A DNA stretch of 64,000 bases from Nigerium sp. (GTDB taxonomy: Bacteria; Actinomycetota; Actinomycetes; Propionibacteriales; Propionibacteriaceae). Below, one piece after another: positions 1 to 8,909 of the stretch. Where the stretch lies: the NCBI GenBank assembly GCA_016711325.1, contig JADJTH010000001.1, positions 310,001 to 374,000 of the forward strand, written 5' to 3'. Each line of letters begins with the position of its first letter. Positions within the stretch are counted from its first letter, which is position 1. The translations under genes and the position numbers were made by a program. Below the pieces are notes generated by a model that worked only from the letters and a program-made list of their open reading frames with translations, did not search any database and was not told where the DNA came from.

Positions 1-61
1 CGATGACGATCGGCCCCGAACCGATGATAAGGACCTTGTTGACGTCGTCGCGCTTGGGCAT
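1..61 (-). CDS. carB: Carbamoyl-phosphate synthase large subunit, N-terminus only (partial)
   Basis: Only the first 20 codons lie in the window, reading leftward. The peptide begins MPKRDDVNKVLIIGSGPIVI, which matches the very conserved CarB start (MPKR..I..VLIIGSGPIVIGQ). CarB makes carbamoyl phosphate from bicarbonate, ammonia and ATP for pyrimidine and arginine synthesis. A strong ribosome-binding site (GGAGGA) lies about 7 bases before the ATG. The gene is divergent from the exopolysaccharide locus. Confidence 0.9.
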   Translation of the reverse strand, partial: MPKRDDVNKVLIIGSGPIVI

Positions 62-232
62 TCGGGCTTCCTCCGGCTGTCGTGGTGACCGTCGTTCAGC
101 CTAATGCCCTGGCGCCGTCTCGTCCGGCGGCGCACCACCCGCGGGCTCGTCCCGCTGGCCTCCTGGTGCTGATATCGGTCGGGCGGGAAGAACCGGAGAA
201 TCTCAACCTCTACTCGAGATTTCGTCCCCACA

Positions 233-1861
233 ATGACCGTTCGGGTGAAGGGAGCGCAAAAGTTCATCGGTAGCATCCCCGCCATGAGACGAACGGCAAC
301 CACTCTCGCGGCAGCTGTGCTGCTCGTGCTGGTCCACGGGTCCTTCTTCGTTTCCGCTGCTGCCCCAGTGGGATCGCGAGATCGGGCCGAGCGGACACGA
401 GCGACCTCGTTTGCTGCACGAGCGGGGGCGTCCTCGGGCTCGTCGGACCAACTGAGCAACGTCGCCCGCGGCTCCGGCGTCACCGTCAGGGCATCGTCGC
501 AGGACACGGCGGCCGGCCGGACCGCAGACAAGGCCGTCGACGGCAGCACCGCCCGCGGCTCCGAATGGGCGACGGAGGGCGGCAGGACCGGTCACTGGCT
601 GCACGTGACGTGGTCGACACCGGTGACGCTCCGCGAGATCGCGCTCTTCGATCGAGCCAACGACGACGACCGGGTTACTGGAGGCACCCTGCTGTTCTCC
701 GACGGTTCGACAGTCGACGTGCCCCGACTCGACAACGGCGGCGACGGCACCACCGTCTCGTTCTCCGACAGGACGGTCACCAGCGTTCGGTTCACCATCA
801 CCTCGGTCTCTCGCTCCACGCGGAACATCGGGCTGGCCGAGTTCCAGGCCTGGGGAACCGTCGCGGCCACCAAGCCGACGCTCACGCCCACGCCGACCCC
901 CACGCCGAAACCGACCGCCACGCCGAAGCCGACGGCCACGCCGAAGCCTACGGCCACCCCCACGCCGACCGTCACACCCAAACCGACCGCCACGCCGAAG
1001 CCGACGGCCACACCCACGCCGACCGTCACACCCAAACCGACCGCCACGCCGAAGCCGACGGCCACCCCCACGCCGACCGTCACACCCAAACCGACCGCCA
1101 CACCCACGCCGACCGCCACCCCCAAGCCCACCGCCACTCCCACGCCGACCACCCCGGCCGCCGGCTGGTGGGTGCCGAAGCAGGGCTCGTCGTTCCAGAT
1201 TCAGTACACCGGCACGCTCGACCTCTCGCTGCCGGTCGACGTGTACAACCTCGACTGGGAATCGACCACCGCGGCCCAGGTGAAGTCCCTCAAGGCACGC
1301 GGCGTCCGCGTGATGTGCTACATCAACGCCGGCGCCTACGAGAACTGGCGTTCCGACCGCAACCAGTTCCCCCAGGCCGTGCTCGGCAGTCCGCTCGACG
1401 GGTGGGACGGCGAGAACTGGCTGAACATCAACCGGACGGACGTGCTGGTGCCGATCATGGCCGCGCGCATGGACGTGTGCGCGGCGAAGGGGTTCGACGC
1501 GGTGGATCCCGACAACACGGACGGTTACCAGCAGGACACGGGCTTCCAGATCTCAGCGGCCGCCCAGATCACCTACCAGAAGGCGCTCGCTCAGGCCGCC
1601 CATCAGCGCGGACTGGGCATCGGCCTGAAGAACAACGTCGAACAGTTGTCCCAGCTGGGATCGGTGGTGGACTTCGCGGTCAACGAGCAGTGCGCCGAGT
1701 ACAACGAGTGCAATCGATACCAGTCGTTCCTCGCGTCGGGAAAGGCGGTGTTCACCATCGAGTACGCGGGCGCGCTCACTCAATTGTGCGCGAAAAGGCC
1801 GGCCGGAATGACCGTCGTCCTGAAGGATTGGAGCCTGTCTGCCAAGCGCAGCGCGTGCTGA
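233..1861 (+). CDS. Secreted glycoside hydrolase, discoidin-like domain + Pro/Thr linker + GH114 (endo-alpha-1,4-polygalactosaminidase type)
   Basis: A 542-residue exported protein. Residues 18-43 form a signal peptide or anchor. Residues about 73-212 look like an F5/8-type C (discoidin, carbohydrate-binding) module (WLHVTWSTPVTLREIALFDR...GLAEFQAWG). Residues 213-310 are a repetitive TPKPTATP-type linker. Residues about 314-542 match the GH114 family (VDVYNLDWE, MCYINAGAYENWR, DAVDPDNTDGYQ, GIGLKNN). GH114 enzymes cleave alpha-1,4-linked galactosamine polymers such as galactosaminogalactan and Pel. The gene precedes a PelA/Agd3-like deacetylase and PelF, so it probably trims or releases the polymer made by this locus. 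The start is uncertain: ATG 284 (MRRTATTLAAAV) or GTG 245 would also give a signal peptide. Confidence 0.82.
   Translation: MTVRVKGAQKFIGSIPAMRRTATTLAAAVLLVLVHGSFFVSAAAPVGSRDRAERTRATSFAARAGASSGSSDQLSNVARGSGVTVRASSQDTAAGRTADKAVDGSTARGSEWATEGGRTGHWLHVTWSTPVTLREIALFDRANDDDRVTGGTLLFSDGSTVDVPRLDNGGDGTTVSFSDRTVTSVRFTITSVSRSTRNIGLAEFQAWGTVAATKPTLTPTPTPTPKPTATPKPTATPKPTATPTPTVTPKPTATPKPTATPTPTVTPKPTATPKPTATPTPTVTPKPTATPTPTATPKPTATPTPTTPAAGWWVPKQGSSFQIQYTGTLDLSLPVDVYNLDWESTTAAQVKSLKARGVRVMCYINAGAYENWRSDRNQFPQAVLGSPLDGWDGENWLNINRTDVLVPIMAARMDVCAAKGFDAVDPDNTDGYQQDTGFQISAAAQITYQKALAQAAHQRGLGIGLKNNVEQLSQLGSVVDFAVNEQCAEYNECNRYQSFLASGKAVFTIEYAGALTQLCAKRPAGMTVVLKDWSLSAKRSAC
868..1160 (+). repeat. Tandem codon repeat encoding Pro/Thr/Lys-rich linker
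   Basis: Degenerate tandem repeats of an 18- to 24-base unit encode ATPKPTATPTPTVTPKP-like peptide between the discoidin-like and GH114 domains. The linker probably spans or extends from the cell envelope. Repeats this regular are prone to copy-number change. Confidence 0.85.
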
Positions 1862-1953
1862 CGGCAGGCGGCGTGGCGCGGCTGCCCTGACGCGACGCGA
1901 TAGGATGCTGCACGACAGCCGTTGGGGGAGCACGAAATCGGGGGAACCACGTC

Positions 1954-4056
1954 GTGGGGTACAGGCGGAGTCTTATTGCGATCGGCGCCGCTGTGGCACT
2001 GGCCTTCGCGGGGTGTTCGGACGCCCCGCCTGAGCACACGCCGCAGCAGACACCGGTAGCCGGTCCGCTGGCGGCCGAGCCGGCTCAGGTCGAGGTGGCC
2101 CTGCGTGTTCTCGTCCTCGACGACGGCAGCACCATGGTCGGGTCACTCGTCGGCAGGCTCCGCCAGGAAGGCGTCCCGTTCGAGCGCGTCCCGTTGGCTT
2201 TTGAAGCGCGCGACCGGGTGACGCGTGCCACGCTGGCCTCGAGGGGCGACGATGGGGTGGTCCGCGCGCACTTCTCCGGGATCATCGCCCCGTCCTTGGA
2301 CGTGCCGGTCTTATCGGCCGACGAGCGCGCCGCGCTGGCGACCTACCGCGACACGTTCGGGGTCCGGACCATCCGCACGAGCACGAGGAGGCTCGCACCC
2401 CAAGGATCGAAAGAGGTCACCGTCGACGGCATCACTGCTACCCCGACGGCGACCGCACTCAAGGACGCCTTCTCGTACCTTCGCGGCACCGTGCCCTTCG
2501 ACGCGCCGCACGGCGGCCCGCCGACGACGGCGACACCGGTCGGCCGCCCGGCCGGCGCCGTCGCGAAGACGTCCTACGAACCGCTACTGACCGCCGACTT
2601 CCCGGGGATGGCGGCAGCGGTCCTCCTGGGCGTCCTGCGCACCGACAAGCATGAGGAGATGCTGGTCAACTTCGACGGTGACGTCGATCAGACCCAGATC
2701 CAGGTGCTGAGCCACGGCATGCTTCGGTGGCTGAACCGAACCGTGAGCACGTCGTACAACCGCAACTACTTCGCGGTTCACAGCGACGACGTGCTGCTGC
2801 CGAACGCCCAATGGAGCGTGGAAGGACAATGCGAGGTCGGCCGGAATTGTCCTCCCGAGGTCGACCAGTTGCGCCCCGTCCGCATGGTGGCCGAGGACAT
2901 CGACTACCTCGTCACCTGGCAGGACGAACGCGGTATCAAGATCGACCTGGCCATCAACGGGTCCGGTGCCGGGCTCTATGCCCAGGATCACGGCCATCGT
3001 GACCCGCTCACGGAACGCCTCGCGTACCACACGCGCGAACTCCGGCTGATCAGCCACACGTGGAGCCACCTCTTCCTCGGCTGCGTTCAGATCCTCATGC
3101 CCGATGACTGGCGTTGCGTGGCCGACGACAGCGGGCAGCCCGTCTGGCGTTCGTTGAGGGAAGTGCATGACGAGATCGAGATGAACCAGGCGTTCATGGT
3201 CAAGAACCGGCTTCAGAACTACGATCCGCGCGAACTGGTCACCGGGGAGCACTCGGGCCTGGCCAAGCCCCCTCAGCAGGTCGTGGACAACCCGCATCTG
3301 GCCACGGCCTTCGAGCAAACCGGCATCCTGTGGACCGCCGCCGACACCTCGACGGAGTTCTACCCCCGACCCGTCGGACCGGCGATGACGGTCCCCCGGT
3401 ATCCGATCGACCTCGACTACAACACGCCGACCGCGCGCCAGGCGGCCAGTCTGTACAACTGGCTTCACACCAGCGCCGCCGACGGCGGATCGGGTTCCTG
3501 CGAGACGGATCGGGACGCGTCCTGCGTCACGCCCATCGATCTCGATACCGGCTACGCCACGACGATCGTCCCGGAGGAGGCGGAGAAGGCGCTGCACCAC
3601 ATCATCCGCAACGACGCCCGGCCTCACTTCGTCCACCAGACCAACCAGACCGGCGAGCGCCTCCTCTACCCGGTTCTCGACGAGGCGCTCACCCGCTACC
3701 GCAACGTCTTCGCTGACAACAGTCCGCTCGTCAACCCGACGATGTCGCAGGCGGGCACCACCTTGGTGAACGAGCAGCAGTGGGAGCGGTCCTCGGGCAT
3801 GATCGACGCCAGCGTCGCCGGGAGGATCGTCCGGATCACCAACCGGGCCGATTCACCCGTCACGGTGCCCCTCACCGTTCCCGAGGGAAGCAGAGCGATC
3901 GTGGACGGCCACCTGGCAGACGTGGTCGGGGAGAGCTATTCCAACGCCCGCTCGATCTGGGTCAGGATCGATCCGGGTGCCACGTTCTCGTACCAGTTGC
4001 CAGAATCCGCCGGTTTCGCCACCGAAGCCACCTGGACCGCGAACGGAGTCGGCTGA
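1954..4056 (+). CDS. Lipoprotein with PelA/Agd3-type polysaccharide deacetylase domain
   Basis: A 700-residue protein with a lipoprotein signal (lipobox LAFAGC, lipidated Cys21), so it is anchored on the outer face of the membrane. The GTG start at 1954 follows a GGGGGA Shine-Dalgarno. The middle resembles the deacetylase domain of PelA and fungal Agd3: FAVHSDDVLLP at about residues 273-283 gives the metal-binding Asp pair, and SHTWSH (about 367-372) gives the His pair. N-deacetylation of a GalNAc polymer would create positive charge and adhesion. It stands one base before pelF and directly after the GH114 gene. PelA of Pseudomonas holds hydrolase and deacetylase in one chain; here they are on two. 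Family call from motifs; substrate inferred from context. Confidence 0.75.
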   Translation: MGYRRSLIAIGAAVALAFAGCSDAPPEHTPQQTPVAGPLAAEPAQVEVALRVLVLDDGSTMVGSLVGRLRQEGVPFERVPLAFEARDRVTRATLASRGDDGVVRAHFSGIIAPSLDVPVLSADERAALATYRDTFGVRTIRTSTRRLAPQGSKEVTVDGITATPTATALKDAFSYLRGTVPFDAPHGGPPTTATPVGRPAGAVAKTSYEPLLTADFPGMAAAVLLGVLRTDKHEEMLVNFDGDVDQTQIQVLSHGMLRWLNRTVSTSYNRNYFAVHSDDVLLPNAQWSVEGQCEVGRNCPPEVDQLRPVRMVAEDIDYLVTWQDERGIKIDLAINGSGAGLYAQDHGHRDPLTERLAYHTRELRLISHTWSHLFLGCVQILMPDDWRCVADDSGQPVWRSLREVHDEIEMNQAFMVKNRLQNYDPRELVTGEHSGLAKPPQQVVDNPHLATAFEQTGILWTAADTSTEFYPRPVGPAMTVPRYPIDLDYNTPTARQAASLYNWLHTSAADGGSGSCETDRDASCVTPIDLDTGYATTIVPEEAEKALHHIIRNDARPHFVHQTNQTGERLLYPVLDEALTRYRNVFADNSPLVNPTMSQAGTTLVNEQQWERSSGMIDASVAGRIVRITNRADSPVTVPLTVPEGSRAIVDGHLADVVGESYSNARSIWVRIDPGATFSYQLPESAGFATEATWTANGVG

Positions 4057-4057
4057 G

Positions 4058-5509
4058 ATGCGCATCGGGCTGTTCACGGAGGGCACCTTCCCGATCACTC
4101 GCGGCGGGGTGACGACGTGGTGCGAGCACTTGATCACCGGAATGCCCGAGCACCAGTTCGTGCCCGTCACCGTTGTCGGATCGGACGAACGTGCCCTCGA
4201 GGATCTGCCGTCCAACGTGTCGGACGTCACGTTGATCCCCATGTGGGGCAAGGCACGACCGCCGGTGCCGATCGTCGACCGCCGCGACACCCTCTTGGTG
4301 GGCGACATCCTCGCCCGGCTCTGGCAGGCCGTGCTGCCTGCCGGTGAGCAAGATCCTCAGCTGGACGACTTCGCCGCCTGCCTGCGGGAGCTCACCTCCT
4401 GGACGGGCTGGGCGCTGCCGTCCATCCTGAGCCGGGCGGGCAGTACGCGCTGGATCTTGGAGGCATGGGGACGCCATCGTGCGACCCGTCGACTCCCGGC
4501 CATGGCGCTCGCGGACGCCGCGGCGGCCGCAGCGATGATCGACCGCGTGCTCGCCCTGGCCGATCGGCCGTTTCCCGAGCTGGACATCAGCCACGTCGCG
4601 TCCAACGGGCCCCCCTCCCTGCTGGCATTGGGACGCCGGTGGAGCCGAGGGACGCCCATCTTGCTGACCGAGCACGGCATCTACTTGCGCGAGCGGTACC
4701 TGGCGCTCGCCGGTGGCGACCTCAACTGGTCGGCGCGGTACGTGATCGGCGCCTTCCTGCGCCTGCTCTCGCAGCTCACCTACGCCGAGGCCACCCATAT
4801 CGCCCCGGTCAGCGACTTCAACCGCCGGTGGGAACTGCGCCTGGGCGCGGACCCGCAACGCACCCGCACCGTGTACAACGGGGTTGACATCGATCAGTAC
4901 ACCCCGATCACCGGCGAGCCGGATGTCCCGACCGTGTTGTTCGTCGGACGGATCGACCCGCTCAAGGGGCTCGAGGTCATGCTGGACGCCTTCCGGATCG
5001 TCCACGATCGCCTGCCGCAGTCCCGCCTGCGGTTGTTCGGTCCAACGCCCGAGGTCAACCGCGAGTACCGGGACGGTCTCGAGGAGCAGCTCCTGCGGCT
5101 CGGGCTGTCGGCCTGCGCCACGTTCGAGGGCGGCGTCGAGTCATCCATGACGGCCTTCGAGGCAGGAACCGTGGTGGCGCTGTCCAGCATTTCGGAGGGC
5201 CTGCCGTACGGGGTCATCGAGGCCATGATGGCCGGGCGTCCCACCGTCAACACCGATGTCGGCGGCGTCAATGAGATCGTGGGCCGCGACGGGCGGTGCG
5301 GGCTGCTCGTGCCGCCGCGCGACCCCGCCGCTCTCGCGGAAGCGCTCCTGGGGCTGCTGGAAGACCCGGCACGCCGGTCGGCCATGGGGCTCGCGGCGCG
5401 ACAGCGTGCGACAACCCTGTTCAACATGACCGACTTCGTCGAGGGATACCGCGGTCTGTACGCGGACACCGCGAGCGCCCGGTCGCCCCAGGAAGTGAGG
5501 TCATCATGA
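4058..5509 (+). CDS. pelF: PelF-type family 4 glycosyltransferase
   Basis: A 483-residue cytoplasmic GT4 enzyme. The N-terminus (MRIGLFTEGTFPITRGGVTTW) is characteristic of PelF, the polymerase that uses UDP-linked sugars to build the Pel chain. The C-terminal Rossmann domain has VLFVGRIDPLKGLEVMLDAF at about residue 292 and an E-x7-E donor-site motif in SEGLPYGVIEAM at about residue 380. ATG 4058 is chosen because it follows the previous stop by one base and begins at the conserved motif; the frame opens further upstream but without family similarity. Its ATGA overlap with the next membrane gene suggests translational coupling of polymerase and exporter. Confidence 0.85.
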   Translation: MRIGLFTEGTFPITRGGVTTWCEHLITGMPEHQFVPVTVVGSDERALEDLPSNVSDVTLIPMWGKARPPVPIVDRRDTLLVGDILARLWQAVLPAGEQDPQLDDFAACLRELTSWTGWALPSILSRAGSTRWILEAWGRHRATRRLPAMALADAAAAAAMIDRVLALADRPFPELDISHVASNGPPSLLALGRRWSRGTPILLTEHGIYLRERYLALAGGDLNWSARYVIGAFLRLLSQLTYAEATHIAPVSDFNRRWELRLGADPQRTRTVYNGVDIDQYTPITGEPDVPTVLFVGRIDPLKGLEVMLDAFRIVHDRLPQSRLRLFGPTPEVNREYRDGLEEQLLRLGLSACATFEGGVESSMTAFEAGTVVALSSISEGLPYGVIEAMMAGRPTVNTDVGGVNEIVGRDGRCGLLVPPRDPAALAEALLGLLEDPARRSAMGLAARQRATTLFNMTDFVEGYRGLYADTASARSPQEVRSS

Positions 5510-6831
5510 GTGTCGTTCCTCAGGCGTCCGCCGGCGTCGCACACGATCGAATAGCGGCGGTTGGCATCGACCTGTGGGACGTGACCGCGCAACTGGAATC
5601 CCGCGGGTTCTCGGAACGGGTGGCGACGGAGCAGGGGTACGGCTCCGTGTTCGACGCCGCCGAGAAGACGATCTCCGCCGTTCCCGATCACGACCAGGAG
5701 GCGGCACGGAAGCGGATCGAGCACCCCACCAGGGCGTCGGTGCCTGCTGCGATCGGCCGGACCGCCGTCATGATCGGCGGTGTCGTCATCTGCGCCACCT
5801 CCATCCCTCACGGGGCTGCTGAGATCAGCGTGTTCTCCATGGCCGCCGGCGGCTGGCTGTTCGGGCAGGCCGTCAGCGCGGCGACCTGGCATTCCTGGGG
5901 CGGCGGGAACAAGCGCGACGGCATCGCCGCGGGCGCCGCTCTGGCCGTCGTCCTGCTGCTGGTCGGTGTCGCCGCGGCAGCGGCCGCAGGCATACCCGAA
6001 GCGCTCATCTGGGTCGGCATCGGCGTCGCCACCCCGCTGTTGCTCCTGCTCGCCAACGGGCTGGTTACCGCGCTGGTCGGCCTGGGCGCCGCCCTGCTGT
6101 GCGGGGTCTCCTGGCTCGCCCTGAACCAGTACGGAGGCGTACCCGAGTCGTGGGCCTCATGGGGATTGCCTGTCGCGGTCACCGTGACGACGGCCGCGGT
6201 GGCCGCAGCGGCGGTGCTCGTGGCGGTGCAACTGCGCGGAAAGCGACCGCGGTACGTGGCGGGAACCGTCCGGGCGGTGGCGGTGGCGGTGCTCCAGACG
6301 TTCTTCCAGCTGGCCATCCTGCTCCAGATCTTCCTCAGCATCGGCGCCGGCCCGTTCGGCGCGGTCGCGGTGGCCGTCGTCGTGGGTGGCATCCTGACCG
6401 ACCCTTTGCTCACTGTTCAGATGGCCTGGGCTCGCATCGTGTCGCAGCGCTCGTCGTCCTGGCACAGCGGCAGGTTTCGCATCGGCGTGGTCGCCGTCGG
6501 CATCGTGGTGATCATCCTGGCCATCTCGGGATGGACGGCAGGCACGCTGCTCGCGGACCCCTACCGGATCACGCTCAACGAACCGGTGGTCATCGCAGCG
6601 GTGCTCCTGTGCAGCGCGGTCGTCGCGGCCACCAACATCCTCCTCCGTACCGGGTCGGCGTTCGCTGCGATGCTCTTCGCGGCCATGGCCGGCGTCCTCG
6701 TCGGGACCACCACCTTGGCTCAAGGCCACGCGACGATCGAGTTCATGTTGATGGCGACCGCGACTGCCGCGGTCAGCGGCCTCGCCTTGTACCTCGCGGC
6801 GGTCCGCTTCGGGCATCCCTCGACCTGGTGA
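5506..6831 (+). CDS. Polytopic membrane protein of Pel-like locus, possible PelG-type exporter
   Basis: A 441-residue protein with a soluble N-terminal stretch of about 85 residues, then about 12 hydrophobic segments, ending near the C-terminus. It overlaps pelF by 4 bases (ATGA) and is the last gene before a strong hairpin. PelG, the Pel flippase, also has 12 segments and pairs with PelF, so topology and position fit that role. I do not recognise PelG residues in it (for instance the usual PelG N-terminal motif), so the function is inferred from context only. A PelE-like or unrelated membrane partner is possible. Confidence 0.55.
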   Translation: MSVVPQASAGVAHDRIAAVGIDLWDVTAQLESRGFSERVATEQGYGSVFDAAEKTISAVPDHDQEAARKRIEHPTRASVPAAIGRTAVMIGGVVICATSIPHGAAEISVFSMAAGGWLFGQAVSAATWHSWGGGNKRDGIAAGAALAVVLLLVGVAAAAAAGIPEALIWVGIGVATPLLLLLANGLVTALVGLGAALLCGVSWLALNQYGGVPESWASWGLPVAVTVTTAAVAAAAVLVAVQLRGKRPRYVAGTVRAVAVAVLQTFFQLAILLQIFLSIGAGPFGAVAVAVVVGGILTDPLLTVQMAWARIVSQRSSSWHSGRFRIGVVAVGIVVIILAISGWTAGTLLADPYRITLNEPVVIAAVLLCSAVVAATNILLRTGSAFAAMLFAAMAGVLVGTTTLAQGHATIEFMLMATATAAVSGLALYLAAVRFGHPSTW

Positions 6832-6852
6832 ATCCCTCGAGCTGGCGGTGAG

Positions 6853-6890
6853 AGCCGGCCCCGCCGGTCAGAGACCTGGCGGGGCCGGCT
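6853..6890. terminator. Bidirectional hairpin terminator between convergent genes
   Basis: A perfect 13-base stem (6853-6865 with 6878-6890) encloses a 12-base loop, between the end of the Pel-like locus and the convergent Pro/Thr-rich gene. It has no clear T-tract, which is common for terminators in high-GC actinobacteria. Confidence 0.8.
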
Positions 6891-6902
6891 CCACGGGTCG
6901 GA

Positions 6903-7574
6903 TCAGGGTTCGACGGTCGGCTCCGGCGGAGTCGTCGGCTCCGGCGGAGTGGTGGTCTCCGGCGGAGTCGTTGGCTCCGGCGGCGTGGTGGTCTCCGGCG
7001 GAGTCGTTGGCTCCGGCGGCGTGGTGGTCTCCGGCGGAGTCGTCGGCTTGGGCGGAGTGGGCTTGGGCGGAGTCGTCGGCTGCGGCTTCGGTGTGACCAC
7101 CGGCTTGGGCGTCACCACCGGTGTGGGCGTCGCCACGGGCTTCGGGGTGACCACGGGCTTCGGGGTGACCACCGGCTTCGCGGTGACCACCGGCTTCGAC
7201 GTGGCGGTCGTCTTCACCAGGGAGGGCGCCGGCAGGAGCCTCGACAGGCGGGCGCCGGCGGACGCAATCGTCAACACCTTGGATTCCTCGGCGTCGTCCC
7301 AATCCGGAAGGACGGGAATGACAACCTCATCGGCCAGGACCGGCGGCGCACCGAGTGGGACAGGGACCAATTCCTGCCCGTCCGCCGGGACAGCCATCCA
7401 CCGCGTCGTGGCATTGGACAAGGCGCCGCCGCTCACGAGCAGACCGGCACTGACGATGCCGAGCATCGCCATCCCTGCGCCGGCGAGACGGGCTTTGCGG
7501 CCAAATGGCCGGAATCGTTGATCGTCGTGTCCTCGGTCGTCGCGCACGGTAACCTCGTTTGCTCTGGGGTGCAT
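6903..7574 (-). CDS. Membrane-anchored protein with long Pro/Thr-rich C-terminal tail
   Basis: About 223 residues. A charged N-terminus is followed by one membrane segment (about residues 30-52), an external region of about 75 residues with no recognised domain, and a low-complexity tail from about residue 123 to the end (KPVVTPKP units, then TTPPEPTTPPE units). It looks like a wall-spanning surface stalk. The tail style resembles the linker of the GH114 protein, and the two genes flank the Pel-like locus, so it may belong to the same envelope structure; this is inference. The start is uncertain: a GTG at 7547 preceded by ACGAGGT is an alternative. Confidence 0.6.
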   Translation of the reverse strand: MHPRANEVTVRDDRGHDDQRFRPFGRKARLAGAGMAMLGIVSAGLLVSGGALSNATTRWMAVPADGQELVPVPLGAPPVLADEVVIPVLPDWDDAEESKVLTIASAGARLSRLLPAPSLVKTTATSKPVVTAKPVVTPKPVVTPKPVATPTPVVTPKPVVTPKPQPTTPPKPTPPKPTTPPETTTPPEPTTPPETTTPPEPTTPPETTTPPEPTTPPEPTVEP

Positions 7575-7709
7575 CAAGTGACTCAGGGTAAGTGTCCCAT
7601 ATCCCTGTTGTCGAGGGTCTGGGGTGCCCGAGCCGTGGCACCTATCTGGCCGCACAACGTCCGAACGTGATCCCGCGCGGAGGCGGTCAAGCCGGGCGCG
7701 GGGGAAGCC

Positions 7710-8309
7710 TCACGAATTGAAGCGGTTCTGAGCCGGCACCAAGCCCGCGGCAATCAGCAGCTCGACGGCGTCCGCGTTGCGGGCGGTCTCCACCGCGTAG
7801 TCCTCGCGCAGATTCGCCGGGATGGGCGCGAGGACGTAGTCGCGGGCGTCCTGGCGTCCGGGCGGGCGTCCGATGCCGAACCGCACCCGAAGGAAGTCGC
7901 CGGTGCCGAGCGCCGCGCGGATCGACTTGAGTCCGTTGTGGCCGTTGTCGCCACCGCCCGACTTCACGCGCAGGCGTCCGAAGTCGAGATCGAGTTCGTC
8001 GTGAACGACGATCACGTGCTCAGGGGGGATCTTGTAATACGCGCACGCCTTGGCCAGAGCCGCGCCGGAATCGTTCATGAAGGTGCGCGGCTTGAGCAGG
8101 ACGACGCGCTGCGCGTCCGCCCCGACCCCGCCCATGCCGGACGCGGCCAGACGTGTCTCGCACACGTCGGCGCGCATCCCGCGCGGCGCCGAGAACGACA
8201 CCCTCGCCCGTGCGGCCAATTCGTCGGCCACCATGAAGCCGACGTTGTGCCGCGTGGAAGCGTAGGCCGGACCCGGATTACCGAGCCCGGCCACGAGCCA
8301 GGTCGCCAA
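7710..8309 (-). CDS. pth: Peptidyl-tRNA hydrolase
   Basis: A 199-residue cytosolic enzyme that releases peptides from tRNAs dropped by ribosomes. Family motifs are clear: LVAGLGNPGPAY at the N-terminus, STRHNVGF with the catalytic His, FMNDSGAAL, and HDELDLDFGRLRVK with the Asp that tunes it. Normal length. It lies 6 bases downstream of rplY, the usual pairing in actinobacteria. Confidence 0.95.
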   Translation of the reverse strand: MATWLVAGLGNPGPAYASTRHNVGFMVADELAARARVSFSAPRGMRADVCETRLAASGMGGVGADAQRVVLLKPRTFMNDSGAALAKACAYYKIPPEHVIVVHDELDLDFGRLRVKSGGGDNGHNGLKSIRAALGTGDFLRVRFGIGRPPGRQDARDYVLAPIPANLREDYAVETARNADAVELLIAAGLVPAQNRFNS

Positions 8310-8315
8310 GACGGA

Positions 8316-8909
8316 CTACTCCGCGTCCTCGGCGGCCTCGTCGCCCTCACCCTCGCCGGCGCTCGGCGCGGCGATCGGGCTGACCGCGAGCACCAGGTCG
8401 GTGTCCTCGCCGATGAAGGTCGCGCCCTCCGGCAGCGGAAGATCGCCCAGCGTGATCGTCACGCCGATCTCGAGATCGGCGACATCGATCTCGATCTGGC
8501 TCGGGATATGGGTGGCCTCGACCTCAAGGGTGATGGTCTGAAGGTCGATGACGACCACGCGGTCGGCGGCGTCGTCGTTGAGGAGGACCACCGGCACCTC
8601 GACGGTCACCTTTTCGCCGCGCGTCACGACGATCAGATCGACGTGCTCCAGGAAGCCCCTGATCGGGTCGCGCTGCACCTGCTTGGGCAGTGCGAGCTGA
8701 GCTGCGCCGCCGTCGACGCTGATCGACAGCAGGGCGTTGGCGGTGCGCAGCGCGAGTAGCGTGTCGTGGCCGGGCAGCGCAATGTGGACGGGGTCGGCGC
8801 CGTGACCGTAGACGACGGCGGGAACCTGGCCGGCGCGGCGCAGGCGGCGTGACGCGCCCTTGCCGAACTCGCTGCGCGAGCGGGCGGCGAGCTTGATCTC
8901 ATGAGCCAT
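8316..8909 (-). CDS. rplY: 50S ribosomal protein L25 / general stress protein Ctc
   Basis: A 197-residue long-form L25 that binds 5S rRNA. The N-terminal L25 domain (about 1-90) begins AHEIKLAARSRSEFGKG and contains GQVPAVVYGHG. The C-terminal TL5 beta domain follows, with an acidic Ala/Glu/Asp-rich tail typical of actinobacterial Ctc. It is upstream of pth and probably cotranscribed with it. Confidence 0.95.
   Translation of the reverse strand: MAHEIKLAARSRSEFGKGASRRLRRAGQVPAVVYGHGADPVHIALPGHDTLLALRTANALLSISVDGGAAQLALPKQVQRDPIRGFLEHVDLIVVTRGEKVTVEVPVVLLNDDAADRVVVIDLQTITLEVEATHIPSQIEIDVADLEIGVTITLGDLPLPEGATFIGEDTDLVLAVSPIAAPSAGEGEGDEAAEDAE

Noticed and set aside
592..1152. Long minus-strand frame of Val/Gly repeats opposite the GH114 gene
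   Set aside because: It is the complement of the Pro/Thr linker repeats and has no independent start signal or family.
868..1160. CRISPR-like array
   Set aside because: The repeats are in frame, lack unique spacers and encode a Pro/Thr linker. No cas genes are present anywhere in the window.
6940..7200. Repeat array near 7 kb as a second CRISPR or VNTR
   Set aside because: It is the coding sequence of the Pro/Thr tail of 6903-7574; the units vary at codon level.
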